The position numbers and the translations under genes were made by a program. Positions 27,969 to 37,760 of a DNA stretch of 64,000 nt are shown here, piece after piece. Positions within the stretch are counted from its first letter, which is position 1; every line of letters begins with the position of its first letter. Source of the stretch: Oxobacter pfennigii (GTDB lineage: Bacteria; Bacillota; Clostridia; Clostridiales; Oxobacteraceae); the NCBI RefSeq assembly GCF_001317355.1, contig NZ_LKET01000021.1:344124-408123 (forward strand), in the 5' to 3' direction. The notes beneath the pieces were generated by a model. The model saw only the letters and a list, made by a program, of their open reading frames with translations, was not told the DNA's origin and did no database searches.

Positions 27969-29282
27969 ATGACAGAAAACGGAAGCCTTACATTGCAGGT
28001 GCTGTTTCTTATTTTATTGATAGGGGTAAATGCTTTTTTTGCGTCCTCTGAAATTGCTATAATATCCCTTAATGATAATAAAATTAAAAAGATGGCCGAA
28101 GAAGGAGATAAAAAGGCAAAGCTAATATTAAACCTTACCATGGAGCCCAGCAAATTTTTAGCTACAATCCAGGTAGGAATAACTTTATCGGGGCTTTTAG
28201 CCAGCGCCTTTGCGGCCGAAAGCTTTGCTGACAGGCTCACAGACCTGGCAATGTATTATGGTTTACCTATTGATGTCTCGCTCATAAAGGTTGCTTCCCT
28301 CATTATAATAACCATACTTTTATCATATTTTACGCTGGTTTTTGGGGAATTGGTCCCTAAAAGGCTGGCTATGCAAAAGTCCGAGGCAATTTCAATGTTT
28401 TCCATAAAACCCCTCAGCTTCTTATTAAAAATAGCTTATCCTTTTGTAAGGTTTCTTACATTTTCCACTAATTTTGTCATTAAAATTTTTGGAGGAAATC
28501 CTTCCTATGATCAGGAAAGCGTTACAGAGGAGGAGATCCGCATGATGATGGATTTAGGGGAAGAGAATGGGGTTATTCAGTTAGAGGAAAAAGAGATGAT
28601 AGACAATATCTTTGAGTTCGATAATAAATCTGTTTCTGAAATCATGACCCATAGAAGGGATATTGCAGCTCTTCCTGCCGATGCGGATATTGAAGAAGTA
28701 TTGGATATAGTTATTAATGAAAAATATACAAGAGTCCCTGTTTACCGAGATAATATAGATAATATAATAGGAATTTTACACATAAAGGACCTGTTTTCTT
28801 ATTTAAGGCAGGATCCGGATACTGCCTTTGACATAAAAAGTATTTTGCGCCATCCTTATTATGTGCCTGCTTCCAAAAGAACCGATGAGCTTTTAAAAGA
28901 GCTTAAAAGAAAGAAAAGCCATATAGCCGTTGTAATTGACGAGTATGGCGGAACGTCAGGTATAGTGACAATAGAGGATTTGCTGGAGGAGATAGTAGGC
29001 AGCATATGGGATGAATATGATGAAGAAGAAAAGCAGATAGAAAAAATAGATGAAACTACTTTTTTAATAAAAGGGTCTACGGATTTGGATTATGTGGAGG
29101 ACCTTCTGGATGTAAAGCTGCCCTCTGATGATTATGATACCTTAGGAGGCTTTATAATAAGCCAGTTAGGGAGAATACCCCATGAAGACGAGACCCCTTT
29201 TGTGGAATTTGACGGCTTTCTTTTTAAGGTGGAGGAGGTATCCGAAAAAAGAATAGTTAAAGTCAAGGTATGCAAAGTGTAA
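27969..29282 (+). CDS. CNNM/CorC-type (hemolysin family) CBS-domain membrane protein
   Basis: A 437-residue protein with an N-terminal DUF21/CNNM membrane domain (about four helices, including FFASSEIAIISL and FGELVPKRLA), a CBS pair (VPVYRDNIDNIIGILHIKDL and AVVIDEYGGTSGIVTIEDLL), and a C-terminal CorC_HlyC transporter-associated domain (TLGGFIISQLGRIP). Such proteins are linked to Mg2+/Co2+ efflux; the historical 'hemolysin' label is not evidence of toxicity. The start follows GGGGGAATTGGA. Confidence 0.93.
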   Translation: MTENGSLTLQVLFLILLIGVNAFFASSEIAIISLNDNKIKKMAEEGDKKAKLILNLTMEPSKFLATIQVGITLSGLLASAFAAESFADRLTDLAMYYGLPIDVSLIKVASLIIITILLSYFTLVFGELVPKRLAMQKSEAISMFSIKPLSFLLKIAYPFVRFLTFSTNFVIKIFGGNPSYDQESVTEEEIRMMMDLGEENGVIQLEEKEMIDNIFEFDNKSVSEIMTHRRDIAALPADADIEEVLDIVINEKYTRVPVYRDNIDNIIGILHIKDLFSYLRQDPDTAFDIKSILRHPYYVPASKRTDELLKELKRKKSHIAVVIDEYGGTSGIVTIEDLLEEIVGSIWDEYDEEEKQIEKIDETTFLIKGSTDLDYVEDLLDVKLPSDDYDTLGGFIISQLGRIPHEDETPFVEFDGFLFKVEEVSEKRIVKVKVCKV

Positions 29283-29285
29283 TCA

Positions 29286-29377
29286 GGGGTTTCAAAATTT
29301 TGAACACTCCATTCGGCAGTTCAAGTTCTGCAAATTCTAAAGCTTGCTGCCTTAAAGATACAAGAATTTTGAAGCCC
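29286..29377. terminator. long hairpin between convergent genes
   Basis: GGGGTTTCAAAATTTTG near 29286 pairs with CAAGAATTTTGAAGCCCC near 29360-29377 with small mismatches; it probably terminates both flanking genes. Confidence 0.55.
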
Positions 29378-29387
29378 CGTGTCAGTG

Positions 29388-30209
29388 TTATTCAACTATT
29401 CCGCCTATCTTTATAACGGACAGTCCTTTGTTTTCTAATTCTTTTGAAAAAATATTAAGGCCTATGGAATCTGAAGACATATGACCGGCTACAATGACAT
29501 TACCTATGTTTTGCTCTATTACTGCCTGCCTTACATCATCAGGCATGTGCATGCATACTATGGTCCCGATACCGGCATCAAAATATGCTTTGAATACCTT
29601 GTCGCCGCCATTGGTTCCGCCTGCCATAAGTACCAGCACCTTTCCGCAGTAATCATCGGTGCTGCCTGCTCTTATTGCAGGCATGGTAACTGCATTTTTA
29701 TATTCGGGGATTTGTTTTAATAAATCCAGTACGCTTGAAAGAGTAGGCCTGTATAAGTCTTTCAGACCCTCATCCAAATAGTTCTGCAGGAAGTTTTCGG
29801 TAATTATATCAATAGGCAGATGTATGTTCATGTAGGGCATACTCATTTGACGGGCAAAGGATGCCACTCTGTCATAATTTCCCGGGTGCTGTCCGCGTTC
29901 AATTTTGGCGATTCTGTCTTTTAAAGCTTTTTGAGCTTTGTTTATGGGAACGCCGACTTCAACCATCTTATCAATTTGTCTGTACATTACATTGTGAAAA
30001 TTAATATAGGGCGATCCTGTTTTCGGATGATGGCTTATGACCAAATCGGAACCCAATTCTTTAGCAAGAAGAAGTTCTGGGCCTTCCATATCCACACCTA
30101 TCACTACTTTTTTTATATTCTCTCCATCCACTATAATACCGGAGTCGGAGGGTATATCCTTAAGGTCTGAAAGTTTTAATGCCAGGTCCATTATATTATT
30201 TAAATTCAT
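29388..30209 (-). CDS. Nif3-like (GCH1-related) dinuclear metal centre protein
   Basis: A 273-residue protein resembling the NIF3/YqfO/YbgI family. VISHHPKTG carries the paired metal-binding histidines, and VIVAGHMSSDSIG near the end replaces the usual late His/Glu site. The family's metal centre is structurally known but the reaction is not settled. Start ATG 30209 follows GAGGTGAAAAAT; a GTG nine bases upstream is within that site. It lies 45 bases upstream of, and on the same strand as, the histidine kinase stop codon region, with no obvious link. Confidence 0.75.
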   Translation of the reverse strand: MNLNNIMDLALKLSDLKDIPSDSGIIVDGENIKKVVIGVDMEGPELLLAKELGSDLVISHHPKTGSPYINFHNVMYRQIDKMVEVGVPINKAQKALKDRIAKIERGQHPGNYDRVASFARQMSMPYMNIHLPIDIITENFLQNYLDEGLKDLYRPTLSSVLDLLKQIPEYKNAVTMPAIRAGSTDDYCGKVLVLMAGGTNGGDKVFKAYFDAGIGTIVCMHMPDDVRQAVIEQNIGNVIVAGHMSSDSIGLNIFSKELENKGLSVIKIGGIVE

Positions 30210-30253
30210 ATTTTTCACCTCATATATATTTTATCATATATGAAGCTTTTTGA

Positions 30254-31567
30254 TTATCGGTTTTTGGTATATCCTGTTTCTATGTCAGAAAACTCGATAT
30301 TGATCTGTTCTATATTATCCTGCATATTGTTTGCAAATTTATCATCAGATATGCCGGCGGTATCAGTGGGTATGTTTGCAGGAAGTTCAATTATAAATTC
30401 ACTCCCCTTCCCGTATTTACTGTGCACATTTATGGTGCCTCCATGCATTTCTACAAGGGATTTAACTATGGATAAGCCTATGCCTGTCCCTTCACGCTGC
30501 CGAGTTAACAGCCTGTCTACCTGTCTGAAGCGTTCAAATATGATATTAAGCTTGTCATGTGGAATTCCAATGCCAGTATCCTTAATTGAAATTACAACAG
30601 AATTTCCTTTATCATGAATATTTACTATTATACTTCCTCCGGCATTTGTAAATTTAATCGCATTCGAAAGAAGGTTTAATATTATTCTCTCTATTTTTCT
30701 GGAATCACAAGCCATATATTTTTCTTCCACATCGGTATCAAATAACAGAGAAATATTATTTTCTTCAGCAAGCTCAACTACGGACATGGTTATATCTTCC
30801 ACAACGCTTATAATATTGCAGTATTCAAGCTTGAGCTGAATATAACCTGAATCTATCTTGGTAATATCTATAAGATTGTTTAAAAGCTTTAAAAGCCTGT
30901 AGCAGTTCTGAGTCATAATTTTTAACTGCTTTGATAAGTCGTACTCATCGCTTTGTATTTTTTCAGACCTGTGATAAAAATCCAGAAGCTGCACAGAACT
31001 GAAAAGAACATTAAGGGGAGTTCTTAATTCATGAGAAATATTTGCAAAAAACTCGGTTTTTATCCTATCAAACTCAATAGTCTCATTAAGAATTCTCATA
31101 TTTTCAATATTTTCCTGTTCATATTTTATAGCTTTTTTTTGCACTCCGATATCCTTGATCATGGCTAAAAAAGCATCCTTGTTTTCATAGGGAAAATAGG
31201 CTGTCGTAATTTCTACATCAACTGTTGAGCCATCCAAACGAATAAGTTTTTCTTCAACAGGCGGCACATATCTCTGGGTTTCAACAATTTCATCCAATCG
31301 TACCTGTGCCAACTGATGATAATCGATATGCACAAAATCCGAGATACTCAGACCCTCAAGCTTTTGGAAGGCTTTGGCTCCTACAAGTCTTACTGCAGCC
31401 GGGTTTGCCAATAATATAGTTTTAGAATCATGAACAATTATAGCCATTGGAGACAAATCAATAAGAAGCTTGTATTGATTATATGACTGTGCAGAGGTAT
31501 CCCTGCATATTATCTTTTTATTCAAAAATCTGTCCGGTTTTTTTTTGTATATCCTATGGCCCTTCAT
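30254..31567 (-). CDS. PAS-domain sensor histidine kinase
   Basis: A 437-residue soluble kinase. Residues about 35-145 form a PAS domain (LLIDLSPMAIIVHDSKTILL, then a PAC tail with IRLDGSTVDVEI). The HisKA domain carries the phospho-acceptor in FFANISHELRTPLN, and the HATPase has NLLSNAIKFTNAGG, DTGIGIP and GTGIGLSIVKSLVE (N, G1 and G2 boxes). There is no transmembrane segment, so it senses a cytoplasmic signal. ATG 31567 follows GGGAGG. No response regulator is adjacent, so it is an orphan kinase; sporulation-type orphan kinases are known in clostridia, but a Spo0A link is only inference. Confidence 0.92.
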   Translation of the reverse strand: MKGHRIYKKKPDRFLNKKIICRDTSAQSYNQYKLLIDLSPMAIIVHDSKTILLANPAAVRLVGAKAFQKLEGLSISDFVHIDYHQLAQVRLDEIVETQRYVPPVEEKLIRLDGSTVDVEITTAYFPYENKDAFLAMIKDIGVQKKAIKYEQENIENMRILNETIEFDRIKTEFFANISHELRTPLNVLFSSVQLLDFYHRSEKIQSDEYDLSKQLKIMTQNCYRLLKLLNNLIDITKIDSGYIQLKLEYCNIISVVEDITMSVVELAEENNISLLFDTDVEEKYMACDSRKIERIILNLLSNAIKFTNAGGSIIVNIHDKGNSVVISIKDTGIGIPHDKLNIIFERFRQVDRLLTRQREGTGIGLSIVKSLVEMHGGTINVHSKYGKGSEFIIELPANIPTDTAGISDDKFANNMQDNIEQINIEFSDIETGYTKNR

Positions 31568-31709
31568 ATTGTAAGCCTCCCGACGAGTTTGCTTTAAATC
31601 CAATATATGTATATAAATAATTCTACAAGATTTTCAAATAATCTACAATATTTATAAAAAATTTCTATTAATCCAATTTTAAGTGGAACAGTAAGACAAA
31701 AAAAGAATA

Positions 31710-32474
31710 TTAAATATTATTATCAAGTATATTTCCAGAAACAGCATCTATAAGCAATTTGTTTTGTTTATTGTTTTTACTCTTCCAATTTGCTTCCCAT
31801 ACGGGCAAAGGTTTCTCCTTATTAATTGTATAGAGCTTTAGAGTAAAAGAATCCGTATTTTTAATATCACCCTGTAATTCATTATAAATCATACTGCCTA
31901 TGTCTTTAAAAGTTTTCTGCCATCCATAGAACCATTCTTCCGGGAAAGTGTAGTATGAATAGTCATTAACTATATCTGTTTCTTCTATCTTATAATTTAT
32001 ATTGTCTTTTACGGCCTCTATTTTAGCTCTGCCTATATGCCCTGTAGTGGTATTTTTATAAGTATAAATTATATCTGCTCCGGCGCCGCCGCTTATGCTT
32101 TTATCATATAAAGACACTTCAATCTTACGCTTTCTTGACGGTGATATATATGCTGCAGACCAGTTATAATTATAAGACAGATTAAGAAGGTCCTTAACTT
32201 TGCTGCCGGGGATATCGGCATATATGCTGTACATTTTAGCATCTGCTTCCCAATCCTTTCTTATCTGCTCCGTTATATTACTGAAGAAATCCATTTCGGT
32301 CAATTCCTTATTTTGGAATACAAATCTGGTTGCTTCAGTTAAATCCTTCGCTTCATGAACCGGTGGTGCGGTATCTTCAATTGAGGTTATCGGGGACTGG
32401 TTGCCTATTATTATGGTCCTGCCGATCGAAAAGGCAATTATTATTGGTATTATTATAAATAAAAAATTTTTCAA
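31710..32474 (-). CDS. exported protein of unknown function
   Basis: A 254-residue protein with a TTG start, weakly supported by AGAGTGA upstream, and an N-terminal hydrophobic helix (residues 3-24) acting as a signal anchor. The rest is hydrophilic and ends in PVWEANWKSKNNKQNKLLI then DAVSGNIL, resembling a PepSY/YpeB-like C-terminal motif where an amino acid side chain pattern D-A-x-T/S-G closes the domain. No confident family. It lies upstream of and divergent to DUF3189. Confidence 0.6.
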   Translation of the reverse strand: MKNFLFIIIPIIIAFSIGRTIIIGNQSPITSIEDTAPPVHEAKDLTEATRFVFQNKELTEMDFFSNITEQIRKDWEADAKMYSIYADIPGSKVKDLLNLSYNYNWSAAYISPSRKRKIEVSLYDKSISGGAGADIIYTYKNTTTGHIGRAKIEAVKDNINYKIEETDIVNDYSYYTFPEEWFYGWQKTFKDIGSMIYNELQGDIKNTDSFTLKLYTINKEKPLPVWEANWKSKNNKQNKLLIDAVSGNILDNNI

Positions 32475-32623
32475 TTCAATTCACTCTTTTCTTTGGAAAA
32501 TATATCTGTTAGTTTATCCATAATTTTTGGTGCATATTCCATATAAATCAATTTGTAGGGCATGAAAAATATGAGCCGTTATGGGTATCCTATAATTAAT
32601 TGAGCAAAAAAAGGAGTGATGTT

Positions 32624-33103
32624 ATGATTGTAATTTACCATGACATAGGAGGTACCCACTCTTCAGTAATTGCTGCCAATATGCATTTAAACAGGATACC
32701 TATGGATTATGTTCCGGATAAAAATGTATTGCTTAACCTTCCCGGATTTGACAGGCTGGAAAAATATCAGTGGGGACATATTATATATCGCGGAGAAGAT
32801 GAATATGGGGCAAAGGTGTATACTCTTTGCAGGCAATACAAGCCGGAAATTGTTGTTCCGGCGGTTACAGATATGTATTTGCTTTTAAAAGGAACAGTCA
32901 AGGGCTTGTATATGGTAAATACCACTCCCACAGTAAACTGGATAATGGGGATTGGCGGATATTCATCAAGAGTTCTGGGATTTGTTCCATTTGGAAGACC
33001 TATTGTAACTTACGGAGCCCTCATTGCATATCCGAAGATTTCAAAGGTTGTAAAAGAACTTAAAAACAAAATGAGGTCCGAACTTGACACGGCAATGCCG
33101 TAA
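32624..33103 (+). CDS. DUF3189 family protein
   Basis: A 159-residue protein matching DUF3189, a clostridial family of unknown function. It starts MIVIYHDIGGTHSSVIAAN, with a P-loop-like glycine stretch at the N-terminus, and shows PGFDRLEKYQWGHIIYRG. ATG 32624 follows AAAGGAGTGATGTT. The ilvA gene follows after 30 bases and could be co-transcribed, though no functional link is known. Confidence 0.8.
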   Translation: MIVIYHDIGGTHSSVIAANMHLNRIPMDYVPDKNVLLNLPGFDRLEKYQWGHIIYRGEDEYGAKVYTLCRQYKPEIVVPAVTDMYLLLKGTVKGLYMVNTTPTVNWIMGIGGYSSRVLGFVPFGRPIVTYGALIAYPKISKVVKELKNKMRSELDTAMP

Positions 33104-33133
33104 CATTAATATATTAAGCGGGGGTGAGTCTAT

Positions 33134-34378
33134 ATGGTAACTCCAATTAAGGACGAAACGCAAAAATCAAAGCCGAAGCTTAAATTTGATGATATAAATA
33201 TGGCCATGGAAAATCTCAAGGGTATAGTCCACAAGACTGAACTCATATACAGTGAAATATTCAGCACCGAATTCAATAACCATGTGTATATTAAACCCGA
33301 AAACCTGCAGACTACCGGCTCCTTTAAAATACGAGGAGCCTATAATAAAATTTGCAGGCTTTCTCCCAAGGAAAGAGAAAGGGGACTCATTTCCTCTTCA
33401 GCAGGAAACCATGCTCAAGGAGTGGCATACGCTGCTAAAAGATTAGGAGTCAAGGCCACCATAGTCATGCCTGCTATGACACCCTTAATCAAGATTGAGG
33501 CAACCAGAAAATACGGTGCTCAAGTTGTGCTGCACGGGGATTTTTACGACGAGGCTTATTCGAAGGCCAGGGAGCTGGAAAAGGAGGAAGGATATACTTT
33601 TATCCATCCTTTTGATGATTTGGATGTAATTGCAGGTCAGGGGACAATAGCAATTGAAATATTGGAGGAGCTTAAAAATGCTGATGCTATACTGGTACCC
33701 GTAGGCGGAGGCGGTTTAATAAGCGGCGTAGCCGTAGCTGCAAAATCCATAAAGCCGGATATAAAAATAATCGGCGTGGAGCCGGAAGGCGCAATGGCAA
33801 TGAAATTATCATTAGACAATGATAAGCTTATAAGCCTGGATACGGTTAAGACCATAGCCGACGGCGTGGCAGTTAAGAGGCCAGGAGACATCACATTTTC
33901 AATAATAAGGGATTATGTTGATGAGATTGTTACCGTCACCGATTTTGAGGTGATGGAGGCATTTTTAATACTTATGGAAAAGCATAAAATAATAGGCGAA
34001 AGCTCAGGAGTATTATCTCTTGCAGGGCTGAAGAAGATCAGGGAAAAGGGAAAAAACATAGTTTGTTTGGTAAGCGGCGGCAATATAGATGTCGTTACTG
34101 TATCCTCAATGATAAACAGAGGACTTGTATCAAGAGGAAGGCTTTTATGCTTTTCTGTGGAATTGACAGACAGGCCTGGAGAGCTTCAAAAAATTGCTGA
34201 AGTTTTGGCAAAGCTTAATGCAAATATTATAAAGCTTGACCATAATCAGTTTAAAACCTTTGACAGGTTTAATCAGGTACAGCTTGAAGTAACGGTGGAA
34301 ACCAACGGGCACGGTCATATAGACCAGATTATTTCAACGGTGGAAAGAATGGGATACAGCGTCATAAGAATATATTAA
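33134..34378 (+). CDS. ilvA: threonine ammonia-lyase
   Basis: A 414-residue fold-type II PLP enzyme deaminating threonine to 2-oxobutyrate. The PLP lysine lies in TGSFKIRGAYNKI, with SSAGNHAQGVAYAA and the phosphate-binding loop PVGGGGLISGVA. A C-terminal ACT-like domain (VELTDRPGELQKIAEVLAKL) follows, as in the catabolic or single-ACT TdcB/IlvA2 form. It could supply isoleucine synthesis with IlvE, or energy from threonine. The start follows GGGGGTGAGTCTAT. Its stop is only 4 bases from the convergent kinase gene. Confidence 0.93.
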   Translation: MVTPIKDETQKSKPKLKFDDINMAMENLKGIVHKTELIYSEIFSTEFNNHVYIKPENLQTTGSFKIRGAYNKICRLSPKERERGLISSSAGNHAQGVAYAAKRLGVKATIVMPAMTPLIKIEATRKYGAQVVLHGDFYDEAYSKARELEKEEGYTFIHPFDDLDVIAGQGTIAIEILEELKNADAILVPVGGGGLISGVAVAAKSIKPDIKIIGVEPEGAMAMKLSLDNDKLISLDTVKTIADGVAVKRPGDITFSIIRDYVDEIVTVTDFEVMEAFLILMEKHKIIGESSGVLSLAGLKKIREKGKNIVCLVSGGNIDVVTVSSMINRGLVSRGRLLCFSVELTDRPGELQKIAEVLAKLNANIIKLDHNQFKTFDRFNQVQLEVTVETNGHGHIDQIISTVERMGYSVIRIY

Positions 34379-34382
34379 TACT

Positions 34383-35315
34383 TTATAATCCGTATAGAGA
34401 AAGAAGCCTTAAGCCCTCCTCATAATATGAGGGGGCTGATTTATATGCCCAGCTGCAGATGTATATACCCATGAAAAGAAAATAATAATCAAGCCTTTTA
34501 TAAAAGCTTTCATCAATAGAACAATATTTATTGTAGCCTTTTAAGAAAGCTTTTTCATAATCCTTATTATAGAGAAAATAATCATGATGTAGCAATGCAA
34601 TATCAACATCCTTATTTCCCGGAAGGCATTGTTCAAAATCGATAATACCGCTTAAAGACCATGAGTTTCCTTGAGCTTTAACAAGTATGTTCCTGCCGTT
34701 ATAATCGTTGTGGCAAAGGCGGGCTTCCGTGATATCATCCATCAAATCATAATTGCTTCTCAATTTATTTATGGCTTTATCAAATAAAGACTGCTGTTCA
34801 GGCGTTTTAGGCAGCATATCTTCTATGCAGCTTTCAGCCAAAGCTATAAAGCGTTCTTTATAGCTTTTTATATTATCAAAGCTTTTGCAGTTCTCATCCC
34901 AATTTCCAAAAAAATCAAAGGTTTTAAAGCTGTGTATTTTACCCAACTCTTCTCCCATACCTTCAAAAATGCTATGAACAGAATCATCACTTATATTTTT
35001 TTTTGCCTGTTCAAACAATTGACCCTCGAGATATTCAATCATGATCCAGTCAATTTCATTATTTATTATTCTGTAATCAATGAGTTCAGGGCATTTTACA
35101 GAACTCTTTGATAATAGCTTTAAAGAGGCAACCTCCCTGTTGGCTCTGTTTTTAATAAAATATATTTTGAATATAACTGAAAGGTTATTTTCGTCAGTAA
35201 CATGATAAACAAGATGTCTATTAAGCTCATGATTTCCCACGGCTTTAATGTTAACTTTTTTATGAAAAACAGAGTGTATAATATCAAGGGCAGTTTTTTC
35301 CGTAAGAGGAGTCAT
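34383..35315 (-). CDS. APH-family aminoglycoside phosphotransferase-like kinase
   Basis: A 310-residue small-molecule kinase of the APH/ChoK superfamily. The catalytic Brenner motif is LCHNDYNGRNILV and the metal-binding motif IIDFEQCLPGNKDVDIALL. N-terminal YHVTDENNLSVIFKIYF supplies the ATP-binding lysine. The start follows AAGGAGGTTGTAATT. The family phosphorylates aminoglycosides, choline, thiamine or sugars; the sequence alone does not say which, and resistance should not be assumed. Confidence 0.85.
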   Translation of the reverse strand: MTPLTEKTALDIIHSVFHKKVNIKAVGNHELNRHLVYHVTDENNLSVIFKIYFIKNRANREVASLKLLSKSSVKCPELIDYRIINNEIDWIMIEYLEGQLFEQAKKNISDDSVHSIFEGMGEELGKIHSFKTFDFFGNWDENCKSFDNIKSYKERFIALAESCIEDMLPKTPEQQSLFDKAINKLRSNYDLMDDITEARLCHNDYNGRNILVKAQGNSWSLSGIIDFEQCLPGNKDVDIALLHHDYFLYNKDYEKAFLKGYNKYCSIDESFYKRLDYYFLFMGIYICSWAYKSAPSYYEEGLRLLSLYGL

Positions 35316-35356
35316 AATTACAACCTCCTTGTAAGGTTATAAAAAAACAATGTTTG

Positions 35357-35405
35357 AAAATGCACCTTAAATAAGTGTCTTATATCCTTATTCAAGGTGC
35401 ATTGT
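35357..35405 (-). terminator. terminator of the dacF-type gene
   Basis: AATGCACCTT...AAGGTGCATT with an inner AATAAG/CTTATT stem. T-rich sequence is present on both sides, so it may act in both directions. Confidence 0.7.
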
Positions 35406-35418
35406 TTTTATTATTGAA

Positions 35419-36744
35419 TTATTTATTGCTTTTTAATAAGCCGGAAAAGAATTCACCGATTGCTCTGAATAAAAGCACCAGCCAGTTGGCTTTTTTGACC
35501 TCGCTTGCCGTTACTATTACCGGTTCATTCATAATCCTTATAGCCTCGGTAAGATAACCGTAGTCTTCTTCTCCTTTATATGTAAGCGCAATGGAACCCA
35601 TAACCTGGTCTTTTTCAAGGGGTGCTGTCAAAGAGCCGTCTTTTAAAACCGCCGGGTCTAAATCATAAGAAGGCTCAAATTGATCTTCTTCGCCTTTTTT
35701 AATAATCATTGTAAAAGGATCCCTGGTTACAACACCTACGTTTTTTTCCTTGCCTTTAACAACAGGTAATGTAGAATTACCTTCTATGCTGTATCCTGCA
35801 GGAAAAAGCTCCTTTTTCTCAAAATTGTTAAATGCATAATCTAAAAGCCTTTTTGTTTCGGCAAAACGTTCAAGCTTAGAGCTGGTTTTCATTATTACAG
35901 CAATGATACGCATATCGTTTTTCTTTGCCGTTGCAGTAAATGAATTTCCGCCTAAGTCTGTGGAGCCGGTTTTTAAGCCATCCACTCCAGGATAGTCATA
36001 TACTCCATACATGGTGCCGGGAATCATCCAGTTCCAGTTATCCATTTGAATTTCATCCGTTGTTCCTTCGCGGAATTTCTTAACGGGAATGCTGGAGGTA
36101 TTCAAAACTTCGGGATAATCCTTCAACAAATGATATGCAAGAGTAGCAGTAGCTTTAGCGGACATTACATTTTCTTCATTGCCATCGGTGCCCTCAGGAT
36201 GCTGTCCTAAGAGGTCCTCGTTATTTAACCCTGTGGAATTGACAAATTTAAAATCCGTAAGTCCCATTTCGGCACCTTTTTCATTCATCATTTTAACAAA
36301 ATTGGTCTCAGAGCCTGCAATTAATTCCGCCAATGCTATGGTTGAACCGTTGGCGGAATAAATGGCCATTGATTCATAAAGCTCTCGCACGGTATATTTT
36401 TGATCTTTTCTTAATGGCACATTTGACAATGCTCTGTTCTGAGATATTTGATAAACAAAGTCACTGATAGAAGTTTCCTGATCCCAAGATATCTTATTTT
36501 CCTTAATTGCTTCAAAGAGCAGATACTCTGTCATCATCTTCGTCATGCTGGCAGGATGAAGTGGAGCATCCTGCTTATATTGATACAAAATCCTTCCTGT
36601 ATCAGCATCCACCAAAATGGCCGATTCAGCCTTTAAACCAAGAGTATTTGCTGGAGCGGCCAAAGCCTCATGAGGCAGTACTGCCGTCAACAAAAACAGT
36701 GATACAAGCATATACATAATGCTCTTCTTCAGTAGTCCCTTCAT
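35419..36744 (-). CDS. dacF: D-alanyl-D-alanine carboxypeptidase (S11, DacF type)
   Basis: A 441-residue penicillin-binding protein that trims the terminal D-Ala from peptidoglycan stem peptides. A signal peptide (residues 8-30, ending EALAAPA) precedes the active site SxxK in HPASMTKMM, SxN in YSANGSTIAL, and KTG in DGLKTGSTDLGG. A C-terminal beta domain and an amphipathic tail (LFRAIGEFFSGLLK) serve as a membrane anchor. DacB/DacF forms act in vegetative growth or spore cortex; the assignment to DacF is by overall likeness. Confidence 0.92.
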   Translation of the reverse strand: MKGLLKKSIMYMLVSLFLLTAVLPHEALAAPANTLGLKAESAILVDADTGRILYQYKQDAPLHPASMTKMMTEYLLFEAIKENKISWDQETSISDFVYQISQNRALSNVPLRKDQKYTVRELYESMAIYSANGSTIALAELIAGSETNFVKMMNEKGAEMGLTDFKFVNSTGLNNEDLLGQHPEGTDGNEENVMSAKATATLAYHLLKDYPEVLNTSSIPVKKFREGTTDEIQMDNWNWMIPGTMYGVYDYPGVDGLKTGSTDLGGNSFTATAKKNDMRIIAVIMKTSSKLERFAETKRLLDYAFNNFEKKELFPAGYSIEGNSTLPVVKGKEKNVGVVTRDPFTMIIKKGEEDQFEPSYDLDPAVLKDGSLTAPLEKDQVMGSIALTYKGEEDYGYLTEAIRIMNEPVIVTASEVKKANWLVLLFRAIGEFFSGLLKSNK

Positions 36745-36883
36745 AATACGTACACCTCAAACTATTTTTCTAAATTTTTCAATTACATAACATTAAAGCC
36801 TGTAATTGAATACCTTACTTATTTTACTATACTTTACCTCTATAGCACTTTCAACTGGTTATAGCAGGAAAAAAGTTATCTTT

Positions 36884-37474
36884 TTATGAATTAAAGTATT
36901 TGTCTATGAGCTTTTCAGCAAGGCGTTTTTGTGCATCTGCCTGTGCCACAAGTATAAGTATCACCAAAAACAGCTCGGCTAAATCCTTGTTCTCGCTGCT
37001 TAATGTCTTGGTTTTTTCCTTTATCAATTTATACTTGTCATCAAAAACATCATAGTATTTTTCAAATTCCTTTTTCTTTATCTCAAGTATTGTTGAATAT
37101 ATGTCTTCAAGAGGTATTAAATCGTCTTCCTCTGTGCTTATATTGTTTAAAATAGGTGCCATGATAGTGTGGATATCGTTAATTGAAAGTATCTGCTTAA
37201 GATAATAGATAAGAATTAAAAGTATCATATGCCTTTTGCTGTATTTTTTATTTTTTGAAGGCATAAGAATACCCAGCTTTGTATAGTTATTAATCATGGT
37301 TTTGGTAAGTATTTTATCCTCGCTGCCCCTCTTCAAATGACCCAATTTATCATCAAAAAAGGATGTAAGCTGTTCCATATAAAGATCTATATCCGGAATT
37401 TTGGAGATTTCAATATCATCAAGCAATGACATATCATTTATTATCTTCATTAAATCGCTTTTTTCCAGCTTCAT
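36884..37474 (-). CDS. DUF1836 family protein, MerR-like
   Basis: A 196-residue protein consistent with DUF1836. It opens with a helical region and the stretch LTKTMINNYTKLGILMPSK, which looks like a MerR-type winged helix, followed by SKRHMILLILIYYLKQILS. A role as a DNA-binding regulator is inferred. ATG 37474 follows GAGGTGATATAT. Upstream, AACTATGTT occurs at about 37510 and 37648, which may be binding sites, but that is speculative. Confidence 0.72.
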   Translation of the reverse strand: MKLEKSDLMKIINDMSLLDDIEISKIPDIDLYMEQLTSFFDDKLGHLKRGSEDKILTKTMINNYTKLGILMPSKNKKYSKRHMILLILIYYLKQILSINDIHTIMAPILNNISTEEDDLIPLEDIYSTILEIKKKEFEKYYDVFDDKYKLIKEKTKTLSSENKDLAELFLVILILVAQADAQKRLAEKLIDKYFNS

Positions 37475-37483
37475 ATATATCAC

Positions 37484-37760
37484 CTCATAGACATTATATA
37501 GTATTTATAACTATGTTACAACACATTTATAAGATAACAAGAGATATTAAGAGATACAAAGAGAAAAAGTATAAAACATAAAAGAGTTATTATAACACCG
37601 ACTGATATGCTCTTAAAATATGTCATAGGCGTGTTGATAATATTACAACTATGTTTTATTATAAATATAACAACAATAAGTAGTAATTAAAACTACATAA
37701 AGTTGTTGGCGAAACTATAAGATTGAATCAGGCACAATAAAAATTTAAGGGGGGATAAAA
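37484..37760. other. divergent intergenic region
   Basis: About 280 AT-rich bases separate the DUF1836 gene and the nfeD operon. Two AACTATGTT copies are visible; no RNA structure was recognised. Confidence 0.4.

Noticed and set aside
34383..35315. Aminoglycoside resistance gene
   Set aside because: The kinase fold is shared by choline, thiamine and sugar kinases; nothing marks a drug substrate.
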